The notes below the pieces were generated by a model, which had not been told where the DNA came from, made no database searches, and saw only the letters and a program-made list of their open reading frames with translations. Below are positions 41,400 to 50,069 of a DNA stretch of 64,000 nucleotides, piece by piece. The stretch lies in contig DASUKN010000004.1 in NCBI GenBank assembly GCA_036278715.1, positions 62,001 through 126,000 of the forward strand. The letters run 5' to 3'. How positions within the stretch are numbered: the stretch's first letter is position 1; each line of letters starts with the position of its first letter. The position numbers and the translations under genes were made by a program. Source of the stretch: Udaeobacter sp025935755. Lineage in GTDB: Bacteria > Verrucomicrobiota > Verrucomicrobiia > Chthoniobacterales > UBA10450.

Positions 41400-42365
41400 A
41401 TGAAAAAAATCGGAATTCTTTTCGGACAGGAACACAGTTTTCCGCCGGCATTTGTCGATCGGGTGAATCAGAAAACCGGTGGCAAAGACATTGCCGCGGA
41501 GTTTGTGAAAATCGACAAAGTGGTTCAGGGCGAACCGTGTGGATACGATGTGGTGATCGACCGGATTTCACAGGACGTGCCTTTCTACCGCGCCTGGCTC
41601 AAGAACGCTGCGCTAACCGGCACCGCGGTGGTCAATAACCCGTTTTGGTGGAGTGCCGATGAAAAGTTCTTCAATAATGCGCTGGCGACAAAAATCGGTG
41701 TCGCTGTTCCGCGCACGGTATTGCTTCCATCAAATCAGCCACCGCCGGATACGAACGATAAATCGTTTCGAAATCTCAACTACCCTCTCGATTGGGAAGG
41801 AATCTTTAACTACATAGGCTGGCCCGCGTTCTTCAAACCGTTCGCAGGCGGCGGATGGAAGAACGTTTATCGATTGCATAACCGCGAGGAATTCTTTCGT
41901 GCTTACAACGATACCGGACAGTTGGTGATGATGCTGCAGGAGGAGGTCAAGTTCGACATGTATTTCCGCTGCTATTCTATCGATCAGCGTCAGGTCCGGA
42001 TCATGCCGTACGAGCCACGGAATCCGTTTCATTTGCGCTACCGAACGGAGTGGCATGCGCCCAAGGAAATACTGCAAAAAGTTGAAGAAGGCGTTCTGCG
42101 ATTGAACCAATTTCTCGGGTACGACCTGAACACCGTGGAATTCGCCATTCGCGACGGCGTGCCGGTAGCAATCGATTTTTGCAATCCCGCTCCAGATTGC
42201 GAAGCGACGTTCATCGGTGAGCACAACTTCGAGTGGGTAGTGGAAGCCGTGGCTGAGATGGCTATTCGCAAAGCGCGTGAGCACGTGCCGGGGCAAGATA
42301 ATCTCAGCTGGGGTAAGTTCCTGCAGGCTGCAGTAACCCGACGTTCGTTAGAGGACCTCGTGTAA
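41400..42365 (+). CDS. ATP-grasp ligase, paired with a GCS2-type ligase
   Basis: The 321-residue cytosolic protein has an ATP-grasp layout: N-terminal lobe (KKIGILFGQEHSFPPAFVDR), the ATP-binding middle with WPAFFKPFAGGGWKNVYRLHN (about residues 140-160) and the metal/ATP-binding end VPVAIDFCNPAPDCEATFIG near 265-285. It has a strong AAGGA four bases upstream of the ATG. It lies 130 bases before a GCS2-family carboxylate-amine ligase on the same strand. Together they probably make a peptide-like or amide product. The substrates are not known. Confidence 0.8.
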   Translation: MKKIGILFGQEHSFPPAFVDRVNQKTGGKDIAAEFVKIDKVVQGEPCGYDVVIDRISQDVPFYRAWLKNAALTGTAVVNNPFWWSADEKFFNNALATKIGVAVPRTVLLPSNQPPPDTNDKSFRNLNYPLDWEGIFNYIGWPAFFKPFAGGGWKNVYRLHNREEFFRAYNDTGQLVMMLQEEVKFDMYFRCYSIDQRQVRIMPYEPRNPFHLRYRTEWHAPKEILQKVEEGVLRLNQFLGYDLNTVEFAIRDGVPVAIDFCNPAPDCEATFIGEHNFEWVVEAVAEMAIRKAREHVPGQDNLSWGKFLQAAVTRRSLEDLV

Positions 42366-42495
42366 GCCGTTACGCCATCCCGAGCGAAGCCGGTCGGATG
42401 CCGCGATCCAAACTTTGGCGCTTGCGACGGATCCCTCGAGTTCCCTCGGATGACAGTGGAGCGTTTTTGACGGACATTCCTGCCCGCCCATCGTC

Positions 42496-43617
42496 ATGAA
42501 ACCGCACACGTTCACTCTGGGAATCGAAGAGGAGTTCGCGATCATCGATCCCGAGACACGCGAACTGCGTTCGCATATCCACGAAATCCTGGAAGGCGGC
42601 AAAGTCACGCTCAAAGAGCAAATCAAGCCGGAGATGCATCAGTCGGTGGTGGAGTTGGGCACCGAAATTTGCGATTCCATCGCGTGCGCGCGCGATCACG
42701 TCCTTGCGCTGCGAACGAAACTGGCGGAGTTGGCGGCGCGTAGCGGATTAAAGATCGCGTCGGTCGGGACGCATCCGTTTTCACACTGGCGCGATCAACT
42801 CATTACTGAAGGCGAGCGCTACCAGGAAATCCTCAAGGACATGCAGTCGCTCGCGCGCGCCAATCTGATCTTTGGATTGCATGTGCACGTCGGAATTCCC
42901 AACAGGGAGACGGCAATCCACGTAATGAACCAGGCCCGCTATTTTCTGCCGCACATATACGCGCTATCGGTCAATTCACCATTCTGGGTGGGTCAAAACA
43001 CCGGGCTAAAAGGTTATCGCTTGAAAGTGTTCGAGCGTTTTCCTCGCACCGGCATTCCGGATTCATTCGAGTCGCTCTCCGAATATGAAGATTACTGCAA
43101 GCTACTGGTTAAGACCGGTTGCATCGACAACGCCAAAAAAATCTGGTGGGACATTCGCCTGCACCCATTCTTCGACACGCTGGAGGTGCGCGTGTGCGAC
43201 GCGCAATCGCGCGTGGACGACACGCTGGCGATCGCGGCACTCATACAGGCGGTCATTTCAAAACTGCACAAATTACTTCACCGAAACACCACGTTCCGCA
43301 TCTACCGGCGACGCCTTCTTGATGAGAACCGCTGGCGCGCCGCGCGGTACGGGATCGACGGGAAATTGATCGACTTCGGCAGAGAGGCCGAAGTAGACGA
43401 ACGAACTTTGTTAAACGAACTCCTGGAGTTCGTCTCAACCGAGGTCAGAGAACTCGGCAGCGAGAGAGAAATGGCGCACGTCGAGCGGATCATCCGTGAA
43501 GGCACGGGCGCTGACCGGCAACTCGTTGCGTGGGAACGCACGCAAGACATGAAAGGAGTCGTAGACCATATCGTCACCGAGACATACGAAGGTCTCGCGT
43601 TGTCTCAACAACCTTGA
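42496..43617 (+). CDS. GCS2-type (YbdK) carboxylate-amine ligase
   Basis: The 373-residue protein starts TLGIEEEFAIIDPETRELRS, the ATP/metal block of glutamate-cysteine ligase 2, and continues with GLHVHVGIPNRETAIHVMNQ (about residue 130-150) and WWDIRLHPFFDTLEVRVCDAQSRVDDTL (about 220-245), the YbdK signature. YbdK ligates glutamate to an amine with weak activity in E. coli; true substrates are often unclear. It follows the ATP-grasp gene on the same strand with only a repeat-bearing gap, an often-seen pairing. Confidence 0.85.
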   Translation: MKPHTFTLGIEEEFAIIDPETRELRSHIHEILEGGKVTLKEQIKPEMHQSVVELGTEICDSIACARDHVLALRTKLAELAARSGLKIASVGTHPFSHWRDQLITEGERYQEILKDMQSLARANLIFGLHVHVGIPNRETAIHVMNQARYFLPHIYALSVNSPFWVGQNTGLKGYRLKVFERFPRTGIPDSFESLSEYEDYCKLLVKTGCIDNAKKIWWDIRLHPFFDTLEVRVCDAQSRVDDTLAIAALIQAVISKLHKLLHRNTTFRIYRRRLLDENRWRAARYGIDGKLIDFGREAEVDERTLLNELLEFVSTEVRELGSEREMAHVERIIREGTGADRQLVAWERTQDMKGVVDHIVTETYEGLALSQQP

Positions 43618-43646
43618 CGGAATTCGGGCTCGACACACCTGACTGA

Positions 43647-44174
43647 TTACAGCGCCTTGTAATCCACAGAAATCGTCCGGTACACGAGGTTATCGTGTTG
43701 CGCAGAAAAATAATACAGCTCAAGCATCGTGGTCCCGACCATCCATTGATATCCGACCAGCGTTTGAATCACCTCGGTATCGCGATCGCGCGAACGTGAC
43801 ACCAGTTTTCCCGTGCCGTACTTTTCATCGAAGTATTTGCGAATTTCTCCCATTCGCTGGTTGTAACGTTCAATCGACCAATCGGGGTATTCGTACTGCA
43901 GCTCTACCGCCACAAGTGCTCTATCTTTAAACGTAAATACAGTTCGTTTAAGCCCGGGATGGATGAGCCCTTCTACAGTCCAGATTTCGCGGCCCTCTTT
44001 CTTTTCGCGCGAAACTAATTTTGCTTTGGCGCCGTGCAGTACCGCCTCCACCCGCGCCATTGAATCGTTCCAGCGAAATCCGAAGGGCGGTACCAATTCG
44101 TCAGCGGCACCTGCGTGTGGAACGCAGAAGATCACAAATCCGATCAGGCCGATCAAAAAAGATTGACGGATCAT
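43647..44174 (-). CDS. Hypothetical exported protein
   Basis: From ATG 44174 (MIRQSFLIGLIGFVIFCVPH) the 175-residue protein has a signal peptide and a mature domain with LVPPFGFRWNDSMARVEAVL, LIHPGLKRTVFTFKDRALVA and LVGYQWMVGTTMLELYYFSA. No domain is recognised by me. The longer frame includes a nonsensical 41-residue leader. It is the last gene before the origin region, transcribed away from dnaA. Confidence 0.6.
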   Translation of the reverse strand: MIRQSFLIGLIGFVIFCVPHAGAADELVPPFGFRWNDSMARVEAVLHGAKAKLVSREKKEGREIWTVEGLIHPGLKRTVFTFKDRALVAVELQYEYPDWSIERYNQRMGEIRKYFDEKYGTGKLVSRSRDRDTEVIQTLVGYQWMVGTTMLELYYFSAQHDNLVYRTISVDYKAL

Positions 44175-44546
44175 GGGTTGATTCAAACGGCTAACACGCA
44201 TCGGAGCGCGGCCGTTAGTATCGGTATCGGTTCCTGCATCTACAAATTGCCGAGCGTTTGCCCTGTCGCTCGCGGAAGCGGGAAATTTCACGAACACGCC
44301 AGTGCGGTCAACTCAGGATCCTTAGCCAATCACCAGTTAAGCCTGATCGTGCGACTCTCAATCGGACGAATTTGATTCACTAGAATCTTTTCGACATGTC
44401 TGCGTTTTAACATCGACACGCGCCCTTCATTTTTGCCGTCAAGAGAATTTTTTTTTGAAAATTGAAAATAAAATTCATTTTTTTCTTGTCGCTTTTCCAA
44501 CTGATTTCTAGTCTCAAGCCAGCTGGCGAGGACGACCGCAACGGGG

Positions 44547-44555
44547 TGTGAATAA
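44547..44555 (-). promoter_or_regulatory. DnaA box TTATTCACA
   Basis: The minus strand reads TTATTCACA, a perfect match to TTATNCACA. A weaker box (TGTTCACAA) overlaps just after at 44557-44565. Confidence 0.6.
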
Positions 44556-44759
44556 GTTGTGAACATGTTTCAGAAAATGCCAGCGGCAAGAATGAACAAC
44601 CGGCAAAACTCCTCCACGGAACAATTGATTGCGACCGCGCGCGCAGATCGTCCCAAACGTGCATCGCTCGAAGCAATCAGCCATTTCCCCTCGTATTTAC
44701 GCCTTTTTGACAATTTTTTTGCACCGTTAATCTCGGAATTACGCTGGCGATCAAGTCGA

Positions 44760-44768
44760 TTATCCACC
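44760..44768 (+). promoter_or_regulatory. DnaA box-like TTATCCACC
   Basis: One mismatch from TTATCCACA. It lies 70 bases before the dnaA ATG and could also serve autoregulation. Confidence 0.5.
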
Positions 44769-44838
44769 AGCTGCCGGGGCAAATTTCCCGCGGCACAGGC
44801 GCATGTGGCGTTTCTGTAACACTGTTAACAACTTCGGT

Positions 44839-46200
44839 ATGGACAAACAATGCGCGCAACTGTGGCAACGATTGTCGACTGCTCTTAAGCCACAGATAAG
44901 CGCCGACAGTTTTAAACGCTGGTTCTCTGCCGTCGAGTTAGTGGAGGCAAAGGAAAAGTCGATCACACTGACTGTTCCGAATAATATTTACCAGCTCTGG
45001 ATCGAAAGTAATTATATGCCCGCATTGCAGAATGCGATTGTTGCCACCTTTGGCGGCCCGCGTTGTGTGAAGTTTTGCGGACCTTCGGACGCTCGCGCAC
45101 AAACATCAGCGGAAGATTCGGCCAGCAGGACAGACGCGCTGCCCACGCCGCAACCGGACGCGCGACCCGGTGCAACCGTTCCCGGGCTTAATCCGCGAAA
45201 CACCTTCGAATCTTTCGTGGTGGGTCCCAACAATGAGATCGCGCATGCTGCGAGTCTCGCCGTCGCGCAAGCACCGGCGCGCACATACAATCCCCTGTTC
45301 GTTTATGGCGGTGTCGGTCTCGGCAAGACGCACCTTATGCAAGCCATCGGCCAATTTGTGTGGGCGAAGAGGAAAAACGTAAAGGTGATCTACGTCTCCA
45401 GTGAACTGTTCATCAACGAATTCATCGATGCGATCCAGCACAGTAATCTGGTCAAGTTCCGAAAGCGTTATCGGCAGGCCGACCTGCTTTTGATTGACGA
45501 CATCCAATTCCTCGGCGGCAAGGAGCGTTCGCAGGAGGAATTTTTTCACACGTTCAACACGCTTTTTGACGGACATAAGCAGATCGTGCTTTCCAGCGAT
45601 CGGCCTGCATCAGAAATCGCAAATCTGGAGCATCGCCTGGTTTCGCGCTTTGAGTGGGGCCTGACCGCCGAGCTTCAGCCGCCGGATATCGAAACGCGGC
45701 TGGCCATTTTGCGCAAAAAAGCGAACAGCATGCAGATCAAATTGCATGAAGATGTTTTTCAGTTCCTCGCCACTCGTATCCGGACCAACGTGCGTCGCCT
45801 GGAGGGCGCACTCATGCGGGTCGCTTCGTTCGCATCGCTCAGTGGCAGGGAGCTGACAAAAGAAACCGTGGAGCATTTGCTAAAGGACATTCTGCAGGAA
45901 GAAGGACGGCAATCGATCACGATCGAACAAATTCAAAGGCGCGTAGCAGAACACTTTGACGTGCGCCTTGCCGATATGACGAGCAAGCGACGCCCGGCCA
46001 GCATCGCTTTTCCACGTCAGGTGGCGATGTTTCTGGCACGTGAGCTTACAAAAGCTTCTTTGAATGAGATCGGCGACGCATTTGGCGGGCGCGACCACGG
46101 CACGGTGCTGCACGCCTGCAAACTGGTGAAGAAACGAATGACCGAGCAGGACAATATTCGCCAGACAATCTCGTACATTGACAGCTCGCTCCAGCGGTGA
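44839..46200 (+). CDS. dnaA: Chromosomal replication initiator protein DnaA
   Basis: The 453-residue protein begins MDKQCAQLWQRLSTALKPQI (domain I), has a short linker to about residue 118, then the AAA+ domain with FVVGPNNEIAHAASLAVAQA, Walker A GGVGLGKTH (157-165) and Walker B LLIDDIQFLGGKERSQEEFF, sensor DRPASEIANLEHRLVSRFEW, and the DNA-binding helix-turn-helix with FGGRDHGTVLHACKLVKKRM. The frame begins 12 codons earlier but ATG 44839 gives the standard start. dnaN follows on the same strand. No strong Shine-Dalgarno is visible. Confidence 0.97.
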   Translation: MDKQCAQLWQRLSTALKPQISADSFKRWFSAVELVEAKEKSITLTVPNNIYQLWIESNYMPALQNAIVATFGGPRCVKFCGPSDARAQTSAEDSASRTDALPTPQPDARPGATVPGLNPRNTFESFVVGPNNEIAHAASLAVAQAPARTYNPLFVYGGVGLGKTHLMQAIGQFVWAKRKNVKVIYVSSELFINEFIDAIQHSNLVKFRKRYRQADLLLIDDIQFLGGKERSQEEFFHTFNTLFDGHKQIVLSSDRPASEIANLEHRLVSRFEWGLTAELQPPDIETRLAILRKKANSMQIKLHEDVFQFLATRIRTNVRRLEGALMRVASFASLSGRELTKETVEHLLKDILQEEGRQSITIEQIQRRVAEHFDVRLADMTSKRRPASIAFPRQVAMFLARELTKASLNEIGDAFGGRDHGTVLHACKLVKKRMTEQDNIRQTISYIDSSLQR

Positions 46201-46209
46201 TGTGCAGCT

Positions 46210-46342
46210 GTCATTCCAGCGGATCGCGCAGACGCGGGAGGAGTCGAGGCTGCAACGCAGCAGACGAAGTCAGCGAGGCCAGGCTTTCAATCCCGTTGGA
46301 CTCGAAAACCTGGCGCCGGGTCGCGCCACTTCGCTCGGGAGA
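46210..46342. repeat. GTCAT-bounded repeat in the dnaA-dnaN gap
   Basis: It starts gtcattccagcggatcgcgc, contains gaggccaggctttcaatcccgttgg and gaggctgcaacgcagcagac blocks shared with 60119-60244 and 50968-51096, and ends near ccacttcgctcggga. It fills most of the 210-base gap, so dnaA and dnaN are not translationally coupled. Confidence 0.5.
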
Positions 46343-46410
46343 GCGGCGAGAGATTGCGGTTGCCGAATAAAATCGAAAGCTTTACATCTTAGGCTGCTTT
46401 GGTGGTCACC

Positions 46411-47508
46411 ATGAAATTTAGCGTTACAAAGGAAAAACTCCTCGAAGCCCTGCAACAGGTGCAAAACGTAGTGAGCACGCGCACAACGCTGCCCATTCTT
46501 TCCAACGTTTTGCTGCAGGCTAACGAGACCGAATTGTATCTCACAACCACCGATCTGGACGTTGGCGTGCGCGGCACTTGCGAAGCGCATGTGGACAAAG
46601 AAGGAGCTACGACGCTGCCCGCGCGCCGTGTCTTCAATATCATTCGCGAACTGCCTTCGAGCGAGATCCAGATCGATGTTGATGGCAAAAATGCCGCGTC
46701 CATCCGTAGCGGCCAAAGCTTCTTTAAGATCCTCGGTTTGCCGGAAGACGAATTTCCGCCGCTGCCCAAATTCGAGGGGGCGAAAGTGGTCACGATTCGC
46801 CAGAAAGATTTGCGCGACGGACTGCGCAAAACTTCGTACGCGATTTCTACCGATGAGACTCGGTACGTGCTGAATGGCGTTCTGTTCAGTTTCAAGGACA
46901 ACAAACTCACACTTGTCGCGACGGACGGACGGCGGCTCGCCATGGCTGAAATCGAACTGGAATTTCCGCGCAGCCACGAATCCGACCTGATAATTCCGAC
47001 CAAAGCGGTCACGGAATTACAGCGTCTGCTTACCGATGACGGCGACGTGAAAGTGAGCATGAGCAATGGCCAGATTGCATTCGATCTCAACAAAACGTTA
47101 CTGGTGTCCAAATTGATCGAGGGCAATTATCCGAACTATAAGCAGGTCATTCCAGGCGAGGCGAAAGAGCGCGTAAAACTGGAACGCGAAATGTTTTTGA
47201 ATTCGCTCCGGCGCGTTTCGCTTCTGGCGAGTGACAAGTCGCACTCGGTGAAACTGAATTTCAGCAAGAACAATCTCGATATCACCGCGAACACACCGGA
47301 AGTGGGCGAGGCCAAGGAATCGCTCGCGATCGCGTATAAGGGGCGCGAGTTTTCGATCGCGTTCAATCCGGAGTTTCTCATGGCGCCGCTGCGAGCGCTC
47401 ACCGAGGATGAAGTCTTTCTTGATCTGATCGACGAGATGAGCCCCGGCGTTCTAAAAATTCAAACGCCGTTCCTGTACGTGCTCATGCCGATGCGCATCA
47501 GCTCGTGA
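46411..47508 (+). CDS. dnaN: DNA polymerase III subunit beta (sliding clamp)
   Basis: The 365-residue clamp (start MKFSVTKEKLLEALQQVQNV) has three tandem domains. First-domain TRTTLPILSNVLLQANETEL and TTTDLDVGVRG, second-domain TRYVLNGVLFSFKDNKLTLV and ATDGRRLAMAEI, and third-domain RVSLLASDKSHSVKLNFSKN with the terminal TPFLYVLMPMRIS, the hydrophobic-pocket region used by clamp-binding proteins. Length and end are typical. ATG 46411 is preferred to the upstream in-frame start at 46399. Confidence 0.97.
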   Translation: MKFSVTKEKLLEALQQVQNVVSTRTTLPILSNVLLQANETELYLTTTDLDVGVRGTCEAHVDKEGATTLPARRVFNIIRELPSSEIQIDVDGKNAASIRSGQSFFKILGLPEDEFPPLPKFEGAKVVTIRQKDLRDGLRKTSYAISTDETRYVLNGVLFSFKDNKLTLVATDGRRLAMAEIELEFPRSHESDLIIPTKAVTELQRLLTDDGDVKVSMSNGQIAFDLNKTLLVSKLIEGNYPNYKQVIPGEAKERVKLEREMFLNSLRRVSLLASDKSHSVKLNFSKNNLDITANTPEVGEAKESLAIAYKGREFSIAFNPEFLMAPLRALTEDEVFLDLIDEMSPGVLKIQTPFLYVLMPMRISS

Positions 47509-47609
47509 CGTAACACAGGCATCCCTGCCTGTCCTGTCCACCAGGCATCGTTGCCTGGTGCTTTTGCAGGAAACTCGAAGCTGCCCTTCGAATCGCATTG
47601 GAACTCCGG

Positions 47610-48683
47610 CTACAAAAGGCGTCGCTGCGGCATTGCTGATTGTACCATCATCAATTCGGTCACGTTCTCGGGGGTAAGTAAGCCAACCAGGCGCTTCATG
47701 CGATCCAACACCGGCACGGCCGGGCAATCAGACTCCTGCATAATCCGGAAGGCGTCCTCAAATCGCGTGCCGGTTGTGACCGTCGGGATATCGCGCCGCA
47801 TCACATCACCTACCTGAAGGGTTGGATCGTTTTTGCGAAGGGCGGCAATGAGATCGTGACGGGTCAATAAACCCGCGACGTTCCCGGTTGCGTCCACCAC
47901 TGGAAAATCGTGCTGCGAGGTCGCAAGCAAAGCGTCCACCGCTTCCTCGAGGGTCGCGTCTGCAGCCAGCGTGCGGAAGTCGCGCACCATCGCGCTGGAA
48001 ACCGGAAAACGGCGCGACACGTCTTTCATTTGCGCCAAGGCGGCCTCTTGCGTTGCGCCGATGTAAACGAACAGGGCAATGAAGATCAGGAATGGATTCC
48101 ATAGCAGTCCGACAAACCCAAAGATGAATGCAAAGCCCTGCCCGACGGTAGCAGCGACTTGCGTTGCGCGGGCATAGCTCATGCGCGTCGCAAGCAGTGC
48201 GCGCAGCACCCGTCCCCCGTCCATCGGAAATGCAGGCAGCATGTTAAACAGCAGCAACATGACATTCATCGTGAACAACAAGTCCGGGATGCTGTTTTTG
48301 GTGCTGAGCGGAAAATCCCATGAACCACCGCCGATGAACGCACCCATCGCGATGAGTGCAGTCACAGCGGGACCTGCTACGGCAATGACTAGTTCCTGCA
48401 CTGGCTCGTCGGGAATGCGCTCCAGTCGCGCCACACCGCCGATGGGCAACAAAGTGATGTCAGGTGTGTTTATTCCGAAAGCTTTTCCAGCCAAAGCATG
48501 CCCGAACTCATGCAGCACCACGCACGCAAACAACAACAGAATAAACAGGACACCACCCACCGCCGCCGACGAGCCGCCGCGCGTATAATATGCGAATCCG
48601 ATCCACGCGATTAGCAGCACGAAAGTGATATGAATCCGCAATTGGATTCCCGCGACACGAAGGATTGGAATCGACCAGCCCAT
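47610..48683 (-). CDS. Site-2 protease-family zinc metallopeptidase with CBS pair (M50)
   Basis: The 357-residue membrane protein has HEFGHALAGKAFGINTPDIT (zinc HExxH, about residue 63-67) in the first helices and AFPMDGGRVLRALLATRMSY (DG motif) at about 155, with four to six membrane segments, then a cytoplasmic CBS pair from about 225 (TLAADATLEEAVDALLATS; VGDVMRRDIPTVTTGTRFED). It matches the S2P subtype with CBS domains, which cleave membrane-bound substrates. Target is unknown. Downstream strand neighbours are convergent dnaN. Confidence 0.88.
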   Translation of the reverse strand: MGWSIPILRVAGIQLRIHITFVLLIAWIGFAYYTRGGSSAAVGGVLFILLLFACVVLHEFGHALAGKAFGINTPDITLLPIGGVARLERIPDEPVQELVIAVAGPAVTALIAMGAFIGGGSWDFPLSTKNSIPDLLFTMNVMLLLFNMLPAFPMDGGRVLRALLATRMSYARATQVAATVGQGFAFIFGFVGLLWNPFLIFIALFVYIGATQEAALAQMKDVSRRFPVSSAMVRDFRTLAADATLEEAVDALLATSQHDFPVVDATGNVAGLLTRHDLIAALRKNDPTLQVGDVMRRDIPTVTTGTRFEDAFRIMQESDCPAVPVLDRMKRLVGLLTPENVTELMMVQSAMPQRRLL

Positions 48684-48735
48684 GCGAAGTTACTCTCCTC
48701 TGTGATTAAATCGCGCGCCAGCGCGGATTGAGCGC

Positions 48736-48829
48736 GTGGAGTGTTGGAGTAATGGAATAGTCGAGTCATCGGACTTTGCAGTGAGTTGATACCGTTACGT
48801 CATCGCTTCAATACTCCACTACTCCAATG
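48736..48829. repeat. ACTCCAATA-type inverted-repeat element
   Basis: gtggagtgttggagtaatgg and the inverse-like caatactccactactccaatg bracket about 55 bases. The right end includes the start codon of the FAD gene at 48827, whose upstream bases therefore have no Shine-Dalgarno. Confidence 0.45.
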
Positions 48830-49909
48830 ATTTTCGATGTTGCCATCGTTGGCGCCGGGCCAGCCGGATCGAGCTGCGCCTCGTTTTGCGCGATGGCCGG
48901 ATTGCAATCCGTTGTACTCGAGCGGGAAAAATTTCCGCGCGAAAAAGTGTGCGGCGACTGTTTGAATCCTTCGTGCTGGCCCGTGATAAAGCGGCTCGAA
49001 TTGAAGCAACAGGTTTGGGATTTGCCGCATTCCAACCTGGGCTCAGTCACGTTCATCGCGATCGATGGGCAGGAAGTCATGCTCGATCTTCCATCAGTAG
49101 CCGACTGCGAGATCTCGGTAAAACGGAGCCTGTTTGACGACCTGCTTTTGAAGCGTGCTCGCGAGCTCGGCACAAAGGTCTACGAGGAAACTACCGTCAC
49201 AGCGTTGACCAAAAACGGCCATTGGAAGATTGACACTGCGTCAGGCCAGGCATTTCACGCGCGCTTCTTGATCGGCGCCGATGGACGGAACTCTACAGTG
49301 GCGCGTTTATGCAATTTGTTGCCGCGTCCCGCGCGAGAGCGGGTGGCGTTGCAGGCGCATATCACACTGCCGCCGAATTTTGGGAATCGCATCGTTTTAC
49401 AATTTTTGCCCGAAGGTTACTCGGGCCAGGCACCAGTAAATGACAATCAGTTGAATCTCTGCCTGGTCGGCACGCCGCCGGCAATTTCCAGGTTACGCCA
49501 TTGGGCAGAGCGCCAATTTGATCTGCCTGCAAATCAGCCGTGGCGGACGATCACGCCACTGACCCGTTCGCCCGTTGCATCCCCTCATCAAGACCTGTTT
49601 TTCATCGGCGATTCAGCTCGCGTGGTTGAGCCGTTTACGGGAGAAGGAATTTATTATGCGATGCGCTCGGGCGAACTGGCCGCCGACGCGATCGCCCGGA
49701 TTCTTAAGGGTGATAATCACCCGCGCATATTGAGAAAATTTCGCCGCGCTCACGCTGGCATGTATCGCGGCCGATTATGGATTAATCGCCTCGCCCGCGC
49801 GGCAGTTTTGCGGCCGCAGCTCGGTTCGTTTTTTGTTCACGCTGCGCGAATTAATCCGTCGATACTGAAATTGCTGACCGCAAAAATTACATCGGCTCCG
49901 CTGCGATAA
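48827..49909 (+). CDS. FAD-dependent oxidoreductase (geranylgeranyl-reductase type)
   Basis: The 360-residue flavoprotein begins with VAIVGAGPAGSSCASFCAMA (GxGxxG) and CGDCLNPSCWPVIKRLELKQ, has RFLIGADGRNSTVARLCNLL (about residue 150-165) and the C-terminal flavin GD motif FFIGDSARVVEPFTGEGIYYAMRSGELAADA (about 265-290). This order matches the geranylgeranyl reductase/halogenase-like branch that reduces or oxidises lipid or polyketide substrates. The substrate is not fixed. The ATG lies inside a repeat with no Shine-Dalgarno, so expression may be weak or leaderless. Confidence 0.85.
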   Translation: MIFDVAIVGAGPAGSSCASFCAMAGLQSVVLEREKFPREKVCGDCLNPSCWPVIKRLELKQQVWDLPHSNLGSVTFIAIDGQEVMLDLPSVADCEISVKRSLFDDLLLKRARELGTKVYEETTVTALTKNGHWKIDTASGQAFHARFLIGADGRNSTVARLCNLLPRPARERVALQAHITLPPNFGNRIVLQFLPEGYSGQAPVNDNQLNLCLVGTPPAISRLRHWAERQFDLPANQPWRTITPLTRSPVASPHQDLFFIGDSARVVEPFTGEGIYYAMRSGELAADAIARILKGDNHPRILRKFRRAHAGMYRGRLWINRLARAAVLRPQLGSFFVHAARINPSILKLLTAKITSAPLR

Positions 49910-49939
49910 CTTCTGAAACCAGTCCAGGACAAAACAAAA

Positions 49940-50018
49940 GGTGGAACGCGTTGTCCTCAACGCGTTGGGCTGCGCCTGCGGTTCCTCTTCCCGTCGGCTT
50001 CGGAGAAGCCGATCCACC
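49940..50018 (-). repeat. GGTGGA...TCCACC interspersed element, copy 3 (inverted)
   Basis: Read on the minus strand it begins ggtggatcggcttctccg and ends caacgcgttgaggacaacgcgttccacc, as in the copies at 6125-6248 and 14051-14163. The 79-base size is the shortest, with the middle deleted. Confidence 0.65.
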
Positions 50019-50069
50019 TCGGAACATCCAAAGCGCTACGTCGCTTGAAGAGTTCGCCGTACTGGCAAC

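Larger units (their letters stand above)
44175..44838. other. dnaA_upstream: Likely replication origin region (oriC) upstream of dnaA
   Basis: This 664-base gap between an outward gene and dnaA holds no gene. It contains an AT-rich tract at 44444-44488 (eight T, then repeated A-rich blocks) that could unwind, a perfect DnaA box at 44547-44555, a second near box at 44557-44565 and another near-perfect one at 44760-44768. Its position beside dnaA-dnaN supports an origin, though boxes are few. Confidence 0.6.

Noticed and set aside
46389..47126. Minus-strand frame of 245 codons opposite dnaN
   Set aside because: It is antisense to the sliding clamp, serine-rich and with no recognised domain; a coding shadow.
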